64,000 nt of DNA. Source: Yersinia massiliensis (GTDB lineage: Bacteria; Pseudomonadota; Gammaproteobacteria; Enterobacterales; Enterobacteriaceae). A model generated the notes under the pieces. It had not been told where the DNA came from, ran no database searches, and worked only from the letters and a program-made list of their open reading frames with translations. Numbering within the stretch: the first letter of the stretch is position 1; every line of letters starts with the position of its first letter. Positions 52,830-62,526 of the stretch are shown here, in pieces. The DNA is taken from contig NZ_CP028487.1 in NCBI RefSeq assembly GCF_003048255.1, positions 806,001 to 870,000 on the forward strand. The letters run 5' to 3'. A program made the translations under genes and the position numbers.

Positions 52830-53159
52830 TCGCTAGTCAAATTCTCATGGTTTGAACCGCGGTATAAACTTTTTGTCTCTATGCCCATAAGCAATCCGAT
52901 TATATTTATTTGACTATGGGCTTATCGTTAATGAAAGACGGTTTTCTAACGTGTCAGATTAAGTGTCATTCCTAATTTTGACCCTGTTGGTGTTATTAAT
53001 AAAGTCACAATATTTTAGCATTAACTGCCATTATCACCTGACACATATAGACGTCATTAGCTTCTTCCTCGATTAAGCAATGCATTAATTTTCGGAAATA
53101 TTCCTTGGGTATAAATATTTTTATATTCACTTAAACATAAAACTTAAAGGAGCTATTCT
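52830..53159. other. Intergenic region after cheW
   Basis: 330 bp. A 7-bp stem GCCCATA (52883-52889) / TATGGGC (52915-52921) with a long loop may be part of a terminator, but no T-run follows. No gene seen. The next gene probably has its own promoter in the AT-rich right half. Confidence 0.4.
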
Positions 53160-53723
53160 ATGGCTGTTGTTGCTTTCCAAGACTTAGATAATTTTATGCA
53201 GGCAGGTTGTTATATATTAGTAGAACAACTCCTTGGTTCCGAAAATACCCGTCGAGTTGAAATTTCAGAGCTCATGAACGAAACAGAAGAACTGAAAATT
53301 CTTTTTCGATCAAAACCGGCCAGCTTGCAACAATGCACCTGTGACTTATTACATAAAAATGTCGCGATTATCACGATAATCAGTCGGGGATGGGAAGGTT
53401 GTACTTCCAACGATACTATCTATATGAATAGTGGTGAGTCGTTAGAGTGCTTCAAAATGAATATCCAAATGGCGATTGATACCGCAGTACAGGGTTGGAA
53501 TGGTGATTTATGCCCGCATTGCCAGATTATGCGTTCACTCACCATCAAAGAGAAAGAGATCATCAATATGATGAAAAACAATAAATCGATGGCGACAATT
53601 ACTCGATATCAAAAGAATCGATTTGGTTCGTCCAGTTACTACAGCCGAGACAGTATTATGAAGAAAGTGGGTATCACCAATAAAATTGGTATCTATCGGT
53701 TTGTTAACTTAATCGCACAGTAA
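53160..53723 (+). CDS. Atypical LuxR-type regulator with cysteine-rich N-terminal domain
   Basis: 187 residues. The C-terminal part (about 127-187) reads LTIKEKEIINMMKNNKSMAT ... SRDSIMKKVGITNKIGIYRF, a LuxR-type helix-turn-helix, but with extra residues between the first helix and the recognition helix (TRYQKNRFGSSSYY). The N-terminal ~120 residues have no receiver or PAS motif and contain several cysteines, including a CPHC pair just before the HTH. Strong AAAGGAG site before the ATG. It lies alone between cheW and the convergent second chemoreceptor. Possibly a motility or surface-structure regulator; the target is unknown. Confidence 0.65.
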   Translation: MAVVAFQDLDNFMQAGCYILVEQLLGSENTRRVEISELMNETEELKILFRSKPASLQQCTCDLLHKNVAIITIISRGWEGCTSNDTIYMNSGESLECFKMNIQMAIDTAVQGWNGDLCPHCQIMRSLTIKEKEIINMMKNNKSMATITRYQKNRFGSSSYYSRDSIMKKVGITNKIGIYRFVNLIAQ

Positions 53724-53931
53724 GTGAATAGCTAATCCTATCAGTATATTGCATGAGAAATGGAAGTTGATTAATAGTAAATGGAAACCTGTCAAAGTGA
53801 ATAGGGTTCTGAGGGGGATTTTTTATTATCTGAACGTTATATTTTCACATATCGTTTTTCAGTTGATGATAAGAAAATACATGAAATTGATAGTCTGCGG
53901 TTGGTATAACATGATACCAAGTACTTCAAAT

Positions 53932-53959
53932 ATTATTGGGGCACGGTTGCCCCAATAAT
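53932..53959. terminator. Bidirectional terminator-like hairpin between convergent genes
   Basis: Perfect 12-bp stem ATTATTGGGGCA (53932-53943) / TGCCCCAATAAT (53948-53959), 4-nt loop. It lies between the LuxR-like gene and the convergent chemoreceptor gene. The flanking T-runs are short. A second small hairpin (TTGGTAT...ATACCAA, 53901-53920) lies just before it. Confidence 0.7.
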
Positions 53960-53987
53960 AATCTCATTCATTATGATATTCGTGCGT

Positions 53988-55766
53988 TTACACCTTGAAA
54001 CTTCCTGCCGTTATCGCCAGCCCGGTTGCCCGTTCCTGTAAGGTCGATGATGCTTTGGCTGATTTCCCCACCATATCGGCATTCTGCTGCACCATACTAT
54101 CTAGTTGCCCTATTGCTCGGTTTATTTCATTAATACTCTGCATCTTTTTCTCAGAGGCTGAAGTAATTTCCTGCATCACGTTACTGACATTTGAGACATT
54201 GCTGACAATGTCACTCATGCTGTTACTGGCCAAATGAACCAGTTCTGAACCGGAGGCCACGCTGCTTATTGTGGAATCTATGAGTAGCTTAATTTCTTTT
54301 GCAGCTTGGGCGCTGTTCTGGGCTAGGCTACGAACTTCATTTGCCACCACCGCGAATCCGCGCCCCTGCTCACCGGCTCGAGCGGCTTCTACCGCCGCAT
54401 TGAGTGCCAATATATTGGTTTGAAAAGCAATGTTATCGATTACGCTGGTAATATCGCTGACTTTTGATGACGCGCGTTCGATGCTCCCCATGGTGGTGAT
54501 GACATCAGACATCACGCTATCCCCCTGTGCTGCCGCTTCAGAGGCATATTTAGCGGTATCACTGGCCTCTTTGGCTGATCGCACAGATTGAGAAACAGTG
54601 GCCGTAATCTGGGCCAGTGACGCCCCTATTTGCTGCAAACTGGTCGTCGAGGATTGAGTCCGACCTGACAAATCGTTATTTCCTGTCGCAATCTCATCGG
54701 CCGCCGTTTTTACATATTCGCTAGTAACACGAATTTCGGCGATAATTTTGCTGAGCTTATCGACGAATTTGTTGAAAGAAAACGCAATTTGCGTCACTTC
54801 ATCCTGTCCGTCGGTGGGTAAACGCCGCGTCAAATCACCGTCACCAGAACCCATGGTATCCAGCATGTCTCTTACCATTGAGAGACGCTTAAACGATTTG
54901 GTAATGATAAAGCCAATCGCGATGGCTGAAACGATAACCAGCAACACCATGATTATGATTGAAGAGATCAGCAACGATTGCATACCTGCTGAAGAGGTTT
55001 CTTTGTCTTGCACAACAATGATATACCAGTCGGTTCCTGCTATCGGCATGGCTTTGACACGCTTGGTTTCGCCATTAAGCTGAATATCGACCGGTGTGTC
55101 TCCTTGCAAAACCTCGTTCAGATTCAGGTGACGGGTTATCGATGCCAAAGGTTTCAGCATGAGGTTAGGGTCGGGGTGCGAGATGATAATGCCGGTGCTA
55201 TCGACCAGCATGCCGAAACTTCCCGGCAGCGGATCGAGAGAGTTGACGTAATTAATCACACTCTCCATCGAGACATCACCGCCAATCACGCCATATAAAT
55301 TGCCTTCTTTCATTAACGGAATAGCAAATGTCACCACCAGTGTTTGGGAGGCAATATCAAAATAGGGGGGAGTGATGACCGTATGACCTGCTTGCTTTGC
55401 TTGCTGATACCATGGGCGTTCGGTGGGGTCGGCATCAGCAGGTTCGCCGGTGAAAAGCGTTATCTTATTGGCATAACCGACATACACATCGGTGAAGCCT
55501 CCCGCAGAGGCAATTTGTTTAAGGGCGGGGAGTGGGTCGGCGGTTAATGCAGCGGGTTGGAGTGACGCGATCATCTCAGTTTTTGATTTTACCCAATCGC
55601 TAATACCCTGTGGGTAGCTTGACGCGAGTGCATTAAGTGTACTGTCAATTGCCTGTTCATTATATTTCTCAGCAACGCTATAACTAAAAAATGTACTAAT
55701 AGTCAGGGAGAAAATGACAATCATGATGCTAGTACTAATGATGCGCATGCGGATTGTTTTAAACAT
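53988..55766 (-). CDS. Methyl-accepting chemotaxis protein with dCache-type sensor
   Basis: 592 residues from the ATG at 55764-55766 (AGG 6 bp upstream; an ATG five codons earlier lacks one). TM1 at about 7-30. A ~240-residue periplasmic dCache-type domain follows ([57 protein letters not shown]), then TM2 (about 272-297), HAMP and a canonical signalling domain ([40 protein letters not shown]). The C-terminus ends TAGSFKV without a CheR-docking pentapeptide, so it probably relies on other receptors for adaptation. dCache receptors commonly bind amino acids or organic acids. Confidence 0.92.
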   Translation of the reverse strand: MFKTIRMRIISTSIMIVIFSLTISTFFSYSVAEKYNEQAIDSTLNALASSYPQGISDWVKSKTEMIASLQPAALTADPLPALKQIASAGGFTDVYVGYANKITLFTGEPADADPTERPWYQQAKQAGHTVITPPYFDIASQTLVVTFAIPLMKEGNLYGVIGGDVSMESVINYVNSLDPLPGSFGMLVDSTGIIISHPDPNLMLKPLASITRHLNLNEVLQGDTPVDIQLNGETKRVKAMPIAGTDWYIIVVQDKETSSAGMQSLLISSIIIMVLLVIVSAIAIGFIITKSFKRLSMVRDMLDTMGSGDGDLTRRLPTDGQDEVTQIAFSFNKFVDKLSKIIAEIRVTSEYVKTAADEIATGNNDLSGRTQSSTTSLQQIGASLAQITATVSQSVRSAKEASDTAKYASEAAAQGDSVMSDVITTMGSIERASSKVSDITSVIDNIAFQTNILALNAAVEAARAGEQGRGFAVVANEVRSLAQNSAQAAKEIKLLIDSTISSVASGSELVHLASNSMSDIVSNVSNVSNVMQEITSASEKKMQSINEINRAIGQLDSMVQQNADMVGKSAKASSTLQERATGLAITAGSFKV

Positions 55767-55878
55767 GTACCTATCTCTCATTAATATTAATCAGTGGCTT
55801 AGCGAAAAAATAAGGAAGCTAACTTACAAAATAGGACAAGGCGACATGGCCTTTAATTATGAAGTGGCTGCGACCAGA

Positions 55879-55907
55879 TAAAAAAAACCGGCGACTGACG
55901 TCGCCGG
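55879..55907 (-). terminator. Rho-independent terminator after fliC
   Basis: Minus strand: perfect 8-bp GC-rich stem CCGGCGAC / GTCGCCGG (55888-55907, 4-nt loop), then a run of seven or more T. It separates fliC from the chemoreceptor gene. Confidence 0.95.
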
Positions 55908-55934
55908 AAATAATGATGAATAACTCGAAACGAA

Positions 55935-57038
55935 TTAACGCAGCAGAGATAACACGTTCTGTGGAACTTGGTTTGCTTGCGCCAATACTGTTGTACCCGC
56001 TGATTGCAAGATGTTCGCGCGGCTCATGTTAGATACTTCGGCAGCGAAGTCGGCATCAAGAATACGAGAGCGAGACTCGGACAGGTTATTTACAGTGCTA
56101 TCCAAGTTGCTGATAACAGAAGAGAAACGGTTCTGAGCGGCACCCAGGCTAGAACGCAATTCATCTACTTGGGCCAGTGCAGCGTCAACGGTGTTCAGCA
56201 GGGTAGCCTGTGAAACTTGTGCGGCAGTCGCGTCCACAGCGGCACCAAACGTAATGGTATCTGCTACAAGGCCATCTTCATCAATTTCAACTTCTGCGGT
56301 GATGACTTGAGCTTCACCAGTTTTGGGATCGATACCTAAGAAGACAGTTTCGCCATCTTCACCGGTCAGGGTGTAAATGGTGCCTGTGTTACCTGCGCCG
56401 AAGAGGGCATCATTCAGTTCTTCCAGAGACTCTTTGGTCATCTGCGTGACATTGCCATCAGCGTCTTTTACATCGCTACCCAGGCTTGCCAGTGAAACAT
56501 TACCCGCTGCGCCGACGTCGAAACCACCCATACCTAAAGTCGTGGCATTCATTTGGCTCAAATTGATATCAATGGTTTGGCCATCGTTAGCGCCCACTTG
56601 AATGCTCAAGGTTTGATCTTTGCTCAGCACTTTCACGCCGTTGAACTCTGTTTGTTCAGAGATACGGTTGATTTCTGATAAGCGCTGATCAATTTCGTCT
56701 TGGATAGACTGACGGTCAGATTCAGAGTTGGTACCGTTAGAGGCCTGAACAGTCAGACGACGGATGTTCTGCAAGTTATCATTGATTTCATTCAACGCAC
56801 CTTCAGTCGTTTGTGCTAAAGAGATACCATCGTTAGCATTACGAGACGCTTGGGTCAGGCCATTAATACTGGCCGTGAAGCGGTTACTGATCGCCTGACC
56901 CGCAGCATCGTCTTTCGCACTGTTAATACGCAGACCAGAAGACAGGCGCTCAATGGCGGTGCCCAGAGCTGACTGGGATTTATTCAGGTTGTTCTGTGCA
57001 ACCAGGCTCATGGCATTGGTGTTAATTACCTGTGACAT
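55935..57038 (-). CDS. fliC: FliC, flagellin
   Basis: 367 residues. Conserved D0/D1 N-terminus ([40 protein letters not shown]) and C-terminus ([56 protein letters not shown]). The variable centre (about 170-290) is short and acidic, so the filament surface domain is small. No second flagellin gene is in the window. GAGGAAATA precedes the ATG. A sigma-28-like promoter lies about 90 bp upstream and a strong terminator follows. Divergent from fliD, as in other enterobacteria. Confidence 0.97.
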   Translation of the reverse strand: MSQVINTNAMSLVAQNNLNKSQSALGTAIERLSSGLRINSAKDDAAGQAISNRFTASINGLTQASRNANDGISLAQTTEGALNEINDNLQNIRRLTVQASNGTNSESDRQSIQDEIDQRLSEINRISEQTEFNGVKVLSKDQTLSIQVGANDGQTIDINLSQMNATTLGMGGFDVGAAGNVSLASLGSDVKDADGNVTQMTKESLEELNDALFGAGNTGTIYTLTGEDGETVFLGIDPKTGEAQVITAEVEIDEDGLVADTITFGAAVDATAAQVSQATLLNTVDAALAQVDELRSSLGAAQNRFSSVISNLDSTVNNLSESRSRILDADFAAEVSNMSRANILQSAGTTVLAQANQVPQNVLSLLR

Positions 57039-57126
57039 ATTATTTCCTCTATACGTTTACTTGTTGGGCTTGCGATAAATAAGTAATTAGTAATACAGCG
57101 ATGATTCAGTGCATCACGTATTAAAT

Positions 57127-57153
57127 ATATCGGTGTGGGAAAAATTAACTGAA
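57127..57153 (-). promoter_or_regulatory. Putative sigma-28 promoter of fliC
   Basis: Minus strand: -35 TTCAGTTA (57146-57153), 11-bp spacer, -10 ACCGATAT (57127-57134), about 88 bp before the fliC ATG. The -35 is identical to that at flgM. Confidence 0.75.
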
Positions 57154-57376
57154 TATCCGATGACAATAAATTTCGCAATACTTGTCGATTTAGAGTTAAT
57201 AACAATGAATAACGATAGGGATATCAGTGTTTTTATTCATTTAATTTTCGTTTTAATTTTATTGCGCTTAATTGGCGTCACTTTTGAATGCTTTTATATC
57301 GATGGCATTATGCTGGCCATCTATATAATGTTTTCTCTCTCATCTATATAGAAGGGATGACCGTTTCAAGTCGGGT

Positions 57377-57430
57377 TAAATGTGGTTTGTGGATTAAATG
57401 TCTCTTGTTGGCTAAATGTCTCTTGCTGGC
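57377..57430 (+). repeat. 18-bp tandem repeats in the fliC-fliD region
   Basis: TAAATGTCTCTTGTTGGC at 57395-57412 and the same with one change (GCTGGC) at 57413-57430, preceded by a degenerate copy at 57377-57394 (TAAATGTGGTTTGTGGAT). They end about 50 bp before the fliD -35. Confidence 0.8.
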
Positions 57431-57481
57431 TAGTCGAAAGGCCTAATGATTAATTTTTTCCTAATTTGATCAATCTTGATC

Positions 57482-57508
57482 TTTAGCTTTAATCCGCTGG
57501 GCCGATGT
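57482..57508 (+). promoter_or_regulatory. Putative sigma-28 promoter of fliDST
   Basis: -35 TTTAGCTT (57482-57489), 11-bp spacer, -10 GCCGATGT (57501-57508), 40 bp before the fliD ATG. The -10 is identical to that of flgM. Confidence 0.72.
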
Positions 57509-57548
57509 TTATAAGTATAAAACTTTATATTTGAGAGGGAAGATTGTC

Positions 57549-59030
57549 ATGGCTTCATTAACTTCATTAGGAATAGGCTCAGGGCTTGATACGGCTGGCA
57601 TGTTAGAAGCGCTCAAAGTCAGCGAACAAATGCGACTTAAGCCCTATACCAATCTACAAGCGAGCTACGAAGCCAAGATTTCAGCTTGGGGGCAGATTTC
57701 CAGTTCGTTAGATGCCCTCAATAAAAGCGTAAAAACGCTGCAAGTTGATGCCTTTAATACCTTGAGCGTCAGTAACAATAAGGCGTTTACGGCGACGGCA
57801 ACGTCCGGTGCTTATGCCGATACGCATGATGTAACAGTGACTCAGCTTGCGGCGTCACACAAGTTGAAAACGGAAGCGGTGCCTAGTGCCGATGCTGCCC
57901 AAGGGTCAAAGACTGACGATAACAACCGTACTTTAATCATCACGCAAAAAGATGGCTCTGAAATGAGAGTCGAGCTGAAAGATGATGAAACCTCATTGAA
58001 TCAAATTGCTAAGGCAATCAATAAGGAAGATGGCGATGTTAGCGCCAGTGTACAGCGTAGTGATGATGGTTATCAGTTAGTTCTTAGCTCAAAAAATACC
58101 GGTGTTGATGGCGAGATGAGCGTGCGAGTTGAAGGCGATGATACGCTGGATGGCTTCTTGCACGTTGAGGACGGTGGAAAACACGTTGATGAAGATGGGA
58201 TTCTCATCCCTGGTGGGCGTGGTGGTAACGATCGCATGACGGCGGTTGCCGATGCTCAGGATGCGAAACTGCGTGTCGATGGCAGTAATTATACCCGCTC
58301 CAGCAACAATATTAACGATATCCTGACCGGCGTTACCCTTGAGCTAAAAGCGGTTTCTGAAGAGGGAAAATCTGAAAAGCTAACACTGACGCAAGACACC
58401 TCGCAGGTCAAAACCAGCATTAAAGATTTTGTGGCGCAATATAATGCGTTAATGACTCAAACCAACTCCGCCAGTAAATATGTTCCGAACGACTCGGTAG
58501 GGCTGGGAGATAGCGGTGTCCAAACCCCTAATCCAGAGAACGGCGCTCTGATGGGGGATTCGATGCTGCGCGGTATGGTGAATGACATCAAATATACCGT
58601 TAACGGCGTTTATGGTGACAGTGACGCCCAGTACAGTTCATTGGCCGACATTGGGATTAAAATTGACTCATCCACCGGCATGATGACGCTTGATGAAGCC
58701 AAACTTGATGAAGCCATTGCATCGAATCCTGATGATGTTGCCAATATCTTCATGGATCGTAATGGTAATGAAGGGCTGGCCAGCAAGTTAAGCGGCATCA
58801 TCACCAACTTTACCGGCGATGCAGAAAACAAAATTGATGGCTCCATCAAAGCGACAACAGACAGCTTAAACGGCCAAGTAGATGTGGTAAAAATTCAGAT
58901 TGAGAAAACGCAGGCACTGATTGATGCGCAGGTGGAACGTTATCGGGTTCAATTCCAGAATCTCGATAAAACCATGGCGCAATTAAACAGTGTCAGTAAC
59001 CAGCTTGGCGCGCTTATCTCAACACTTTAA
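57549..59030 (+). CDS. fliD: FliD, filament cap protein
   Basis: 493 residues from the ATG at 57549 (GGGAAG about 7 bp upstream). N-terminus MASLTSLGIGSGLDTAGMLE with the FliD-specific GLDT; central TGVTLELKAVSEEGKSEKLT; C-terminus VERYRVQFQNLDKTMAQLNS then NQLGALISTL. It forms the pentameric cap that folds flagellin at the filament tip. The stop lies 52 bp before fliS. Class 3 expression is supported by the sigma-28-like site. Confidence 0.96.
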   Translation: MASLTSLGIGSGLDTAGMLEALKVSEQMRLKPYTNLQASYEAKISAWGQISSSLDALNKSVKTLQVDAFNTLSVSNNKAFTATATSGAYADTHDVTVTQLAASHKLKTEAVPSADAAQGSKTDDNNRTLIITQKDGSEMRVELKDDETSLNQIAKAINKEDGDVSASVQRSDDGYQLVLSSKNTGVDGEMSVRVEGDDTLDGFLHVEDGGKHVDEDGILIPGGRGGNDRMTAVADAQDAKLRVDGSNYTRSSNNINDILTGVTLELKAVSEEGKSEKLTLTQDTSQVKTSIKDFVAQYNALMTQTNSASKYVPNDSVGLGDSGVQTPNPENGALMGDSMLRGMVNDIKYTVNGVYGDSDAQYSSLADIGIKIDSSTGMMTLDEAKLDEAIASNPDDVANIFMDRNGNEGLASKLSGIITNFTGDAENKIDGSIKATTDSLNGQVDVVKIQIEKTQALIDAQVERYRVQFQNLDKTMAQLNSVSNQLGALISTL

Positions 59031-59082
59031 TCCATCGACTTTCTTGGCAGGAGGAGACTTCTGCCTTTCTACGGAGCTAAGA

Positions 59083-59472
59083 ATGTACACATCTCACGGG
59101 TCTAACGGTTACGCGCAGGTTGACCTGCAGAGCAAGCTTTCCGGTGCAACGCCACATCAACTGATTACCATGCTATTCGATGGCGCTCACAACGCTATTT
59201 TGCGCGCAAAAATCTATTTCGCTAACGGTAATGTGGCTAAACGCGGTGAAATGCTGTCGAAAGCGATTAATATTATTGATAACGGCCTACGGGCGTCGCT
59301 GGATCATGATGTAGATGAATCGATTACGGGTGACTTAGAAAGCCTATACGAATATATGTCTCGCACCTTACTCATGGCTAATTTAGAGAATGATCCGGAT
59401 AAATTGACTCAAGTAGATGAGTTATTGATGGATCTTGCGGCGACATGGAAAGAAATTGAATATCAGCACTGA
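59083..59472 (+). CDS. fliS: FliS, flagellin export chaperone
   Basis: 129 residues from the ATG at 59083 (GGAG about 7 bp upstream), close to the family length; the frame is open earlier but overlaps fliD. Conserved segments: YAQVDLQSKLSGATPHQLIT, MLFDGAHNAILRAK, KAINIIDNGLRASLD, LYEYMSRTLLMANLENDPDK. It binds the flagellin C-terminus in the cytoplasm and stops early polymerisation. fliT follows after 8 bp. Confidence 0.95.
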   Translation: MYTSHGSNGYAQVDLQSKLSGATPHQLITMLFDGAHNAILRAKIYFANGNVAKRGEMLSKAINIIDNGLRASLDHDVDESITGDLESLYEYMSRTLLMANLENDPDKLTQVDELLMDLAATWKEIEYQH

Positions 59473-59480
59473 GGCTAATT

Positions 59481-59849
59481 ATGTCTAATACCGTTATCAC
59501 CTGTTTTCAGGAAAGTTATCAAAAGAATCTTATTTTGCTTGAGGCAGTGCGTGAGGAGCAATGGGATGCAGTGACTGAACTCGCTGAAGAATATGTGACC
59601 CTGCTTCAGGATATATTTGAAAATTTCCCGCAAGCGTTAACCTCTCATGAAAACGAATTCACTGTTGAGGAAAAAAACTCATTGCGTGATGTTATTCAAT
59701 GTTTGCAAGCAAATGATAAAGAAATCGCTAATAGCTTAAAAAGCCGACTTTCATTTTTGCAGAAGAATATGTCAGCCTTGCACCATGGTAATCAATGTAG
59801 CCAGCTTTATAACGCGCAATATATGTCAATAATGTCGACAGTGAATTGA
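59481..59849 (+). CDS. fliT: FliT, FliD export chaperone
   Basis: 122 residues, helical, the size of FliT (121 in Salmonella). Conserved feel: FQESYQKNLILLEAVREEQW, DAVTELAEEYVTLLQ and LRDVIQCLQANDKEIANSLK. FliT pilots FliD to export and, when free, inhibits FlhDC. Order fliD-fliS-fliT is canonical. Sequence conservation in this family is low, so position is a main support. Confidence 0.88.
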   Translation: MSNTVITCFQESYQKNLILLEAVREEQWDAVTELAEEYVTLLQDIFENFPQALTSHENEFTVEEKNSLRDVIQCLQANDKEIANSLKSRLSFLQKNMSALHHGNQCSQLYNAQYMSIMSTVN

Positions 59850-59919
59850 TGAGCCTCTTTTAAGTGGCTCATTGGTTGATGGTTTATTGGTTGATCACTT
59901 ATTGGCTGAAAACAGTATT

Positions 59920-59955
59920 AAGGCGATTTCCATTCCACGAAACGAGAATCGCCTT
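59920..59955. terminator. Hairpin between the convergent fliT and flhE genes
   Basis: Perfect 9-bp stem AAGGCGATT (59920-59928) / AATCGCCTT (59947-59955), 18-nt loop, between convergent operons. No long T-run on either side, so efficiency is uncertain. Confidence 0.55.
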
Positions 59956-59995
59956 CCCACGTTTAACTCCCGCCCTCGATGATAATTACCCGCCC

Positions 59996-60409
59996 TTATT
60001 GATAATTAACAGTGATTCCGTTATTGACCACTCGTAGCGGGGGGCGGAGTTGTCCTGTTGTTGCAACGGAATAAATAAAATAATAGCTGCCGTTAGCGGG
60101 CCATGAAGGGTCTGGCGTGAATTTACCCGAAAGTCCATCTAGCTGCCGGCAGGCACTCGCATGGCAGAGCTTTATCTGTAAATTCGGGGGCAGCGTTGTG
60201 GTCAGCAATGAGATATGCCACTGGATACGGGTGGCTCTCGCCGTTATGGGGACTGACTCTGGGGCGTGTAATGGTTGGCCCAGCATCAGTTGGCGGCCAA
60301 CACTCACATGGCCGCCAGCACTCTCTTTGCTCCAAGCACCTGGTGTCGCGGCCTGAGAGGTGTAAGGCAACAAAAGTGCAGCCAGAGTGGGTATGATTTT
60401 TCTGAGCAT
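59996..60409 (-). CDS. flhE: FlhE, periplasmic flagellar protein
   Basis: 137 residues with a signal peptide (MLRKIIPTLAALLLPYTSQA|A). The mature part has GAWSKESAGGHVSVGRQLML and a pair of cysteines (KLCHASACRQLDG), as in FlhE of enterobacteria. FlhE affects proton leakage through the export apparatus and chaperones in the periplasm. Last gene of flhBAE; its ATG overlaps the flhA stop by 1 bp. Confidence 0.9.
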   Translation of the reverse strand: MLRKIIPTLAALLLPYTSQAATPGAWSKESAGGHVSVGRQLMLGQPLHAPESVPITARATRIQWHISLLTTTLPPNLQIKLCHASACRQLDGLSGKFTPDPSWPANGSYYFIYSVATTGQLRPPLRVVNNGITVNYQ

Positions 60410-62520
60410 CAGATATTTTCCTTTTCGCCACCGATCACGGCAGTTACGCGGACTGTACGAGTGCTGCTGATTTCCATGCTGGAAAGCACCACCAATTGTG
60501 GATGCGATCGGCGCAAGAAACGGGAGAGCATCACACGTAGTAAGGGATTAACCAGTAACACGGGGGTGAGTCTCAACGAGTTTTGCTGAGTTATCGCCTG
60601 CTCAGTTTGTGATAGCAAATTGTTGGCGATGCCGGGTTCTATCGCCGTATTATTCTGGATTGACTGAATAAGTAGGCGCTCTAACGTGGTGTCCAAGCCA
60701 ATGACTTGGCATTCGTCATTACCGGGGAACCACTGCTGGGTGATGGCTCGGCCAAGGCGTATTCTCACTTGAGAAGTCAAGTCATCAGGGTCCGTCATGT
60801 TGCCGGCAAAATCCGCTAAGGTATCGACAATAGTGCGCATATCGCGAATGGAAACACGTTCGGCAAGTAAGTTTTGCAACACTTTGTGGAATAGCGTGAG
60901 TGAGACGATACCGGGGATAACATCTTCCACCAGCTTGGGCATCTCTTTGGTCAACCTTTCGAGCAGCATCTGTGTTTCTTGGCGGCCAAACAGTTCATCT
61001 GTGTGTAGGATGATCAGATGATTCAGGTGGGTCGCAATAACTGAACTTGGGTCGACAACGGTATAGCTCAGTGTTTGAGCCTGCTCGCGTAGCACCTCGT
61101 CAATCCAGTATGCTGGCAATCCGAAAGCGGGGTCCTGACAAGGAGTACCCGCCAACTCGCCTTCGGCGCAGCCAGGGTTGATGGCCATCCAGCGTTCTGG
61201 CTGGACTTCGCCACGACCAATTTCGACCCCTTTAAGTAACAGGCGATAAGCGGTGGGGGCGAGATCTAGATTGTCGCGGATATGCACCGATGGCAGCAGA
61301 AACCCCATATCCTGCGCGAATTTCTTACGGATGCCACGAATTCGAGTCAGTAGCTGCCCTTCTTGTTTACTGTCTACCATCGGAATGAGGCGGTAGCCCA
61401 CTTCCAGCCCGAGCACATCTTCCATCTGTACATCAGACCAAGAGGCCTCAGTCGATTGTGTTTCTTCTGCTCTTTCTTTTGCCGCCTCTTCTTTGGCATT
61501 AGCACGCTTCGGATTTGCTGCTTCTTTTTCTTCTTTCCCGCGCAACCACCAAGCGAGTGCCAGTAGTGAGGCCGTAAAGAGTAGAAAGATAAAGTTAGGC
61601 ATACCCGGGATCATCCCCAGCAGACCAACCACCATGGCAGAAAGTACCATGACGCGCGGATTGGTGAGCAATTGCCCAACCATTTGTTCGCCGACGTCTT
61701 GCTCGGTAGAGACACGGGTAACGATAACGCCTGCCGCTGTTGAGATAATCAATGCAGGGATCTGTGCAACCAGTCCATCACCGATGGTCAGCAACGTGTA
61801 GGTTTCACCGGCTTGAGCAAAGCTCATATCGTGCTGAACCATGCCAATGATCAGACCACCAATCATGTTAATTGCCATGATTAATAGCCCAGCTATCGCA
61901 TCACCGCGAACGAATTTACTGGCACCATCCATCGAACCGTAAAAATCAGCTTCTTGGGTAACGTCCTTACGACGGCTGCGCGCTTCTGCCTCCCCAATCA
62001 AGCCCGCGTTAAGGTCGGCGTCGATAGCCATCTGCTTACCGGGCATACCGTCTAGGGCGAAGCGAGCACCCACTTCGGCGATACGCCCCGCACCTTTGGT
62101 AATGACCATAAAGTTAATGATGATCAGAATGGCGAAAACCACGATACCAATGGCGAAGTTGCCACCTACCAGAAAGTGACCAAATGCTTCAACCACATGA
62201 CCAGCGGCGGCTGGGCCGGTATGCCCGTCCATCAAGATGACACGAGTAGAGGCAATGTTTAGCGCTAACCTTAACAACGTCGAGAAGAGTAGCACGGTCG
62301 GAAATGCTGAAAACTCGAGCGTGTTCTGGTTAAACATGGTGACCAGCAAGATCATCAACGACAGAACAATATTAAACGTGAAAAAAGCGTCCAGCACGAG
62401 AGGCGGTAATGGCAGCACCATCATCGCGAGGATCATCATGATCAGAACAGGCCCGGCGAGAATCTGCCACTGTGTCTGTTTTAAATTCGGTAAACGTAAT
62501 TTGCTGGCGATATTTGCCAT
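60409..62520 (-). CDS. flhA: FlhA, export gate protein
   Basis: 703 residues. Eight N-terminal membrane helices (to about residue 325) include the family signature GRIAEVGARFALDGMPGKQM, AIDADLNAGLIGEAEA with the FHIPEP-type conserved acidic residues. A charged linker (KEEAAKERAEETQSTEAS) leads to the cytoplasmic domain that forms the nonameric ring for substrate docking. It starts 6 bp after flhB and lies in the order flhB-flhA-flhE. Confidence 0.96.
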   Translation of the reverse strand: MANIASKLRLPNLKQTQWQILAGPVLIMMILAMMVLPLPPLVLDAFFTFNIVLSLMILLVTMFNQNTLEFSAFPTVLLFSTLLRLALNIASTRVILMDGHTGPAAAGHVVEAFGHFLVGGNFAIGIVVFAILIIINFMVITKGAGRIAEVGARFALDGMPGKQMAIDADLNAGLIGEAEARSRRKDVTQEADFYGSMDGASKFVRGDAIAGLLIMAINMIGGLIIGMVQHDMSFAQAGETYTLLTIGDGLVAQIPALIISTAAGVIVTRVSTEQDVGEQMVGQLLTNPRVMVLSAMVVGLLGMIPGMPNFIFLLFTASLLALAWWLRGKEEKEAANPKRANAKEEAAKERAEETQSTEASWSDVQMEDVLGLEVGYRLIPMVDSKQEGQLLTRIRGIRKKFAQDMGFLLPSVHIRDNLDLAPTAYRLLLKGVEIGRGEVQPERWMAINPGCAEGELAGTPCQDPAFGLPAYWIDEVLREQAQTLSYTVVDPSSVIATHLNHLIILHTDELFGRQETQMLLERLTKEMPKLVEDVIPGIVSLTLFHKVLQNLLAERVSIRDMRTIVDTLADFAGNMTDPDDLTSQVRIRLGRAITQQWFPGNDECQVIGLDTTLERLLIQSIQNNTAIEPGIANNLLSQTEQAITQQNSLRLTPVLLVNPLLRVMLSRFLRRSHPQLVVLSSMEISSTRTVRVTAVIGGEKENI

Positions 62521-62526
62521 CAGTTT

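Larger units (their letters stand above)
57039..57548. promoter_or_regulatory. Divergent fliC/fliD control region
   Basis: 510 bp between fliC and fliD. It contains sigma-28-like promoters for both genes and a set of 18-bp tandem repeats. An 80-codon plus-strand frame at 57109-57351 overlaps the fliC promoter, has no ribosome site and is not called. Confidence 0.6.

Noticed and set aside
57109..57351. 80-codon plus-strand frame between fliC and fliD.
   Set aside because: It overlaps the fliC sigma-28 promoter, lacks a ribosome site, and its hydrophobic tail can arise by chance in AT-rich DNA.
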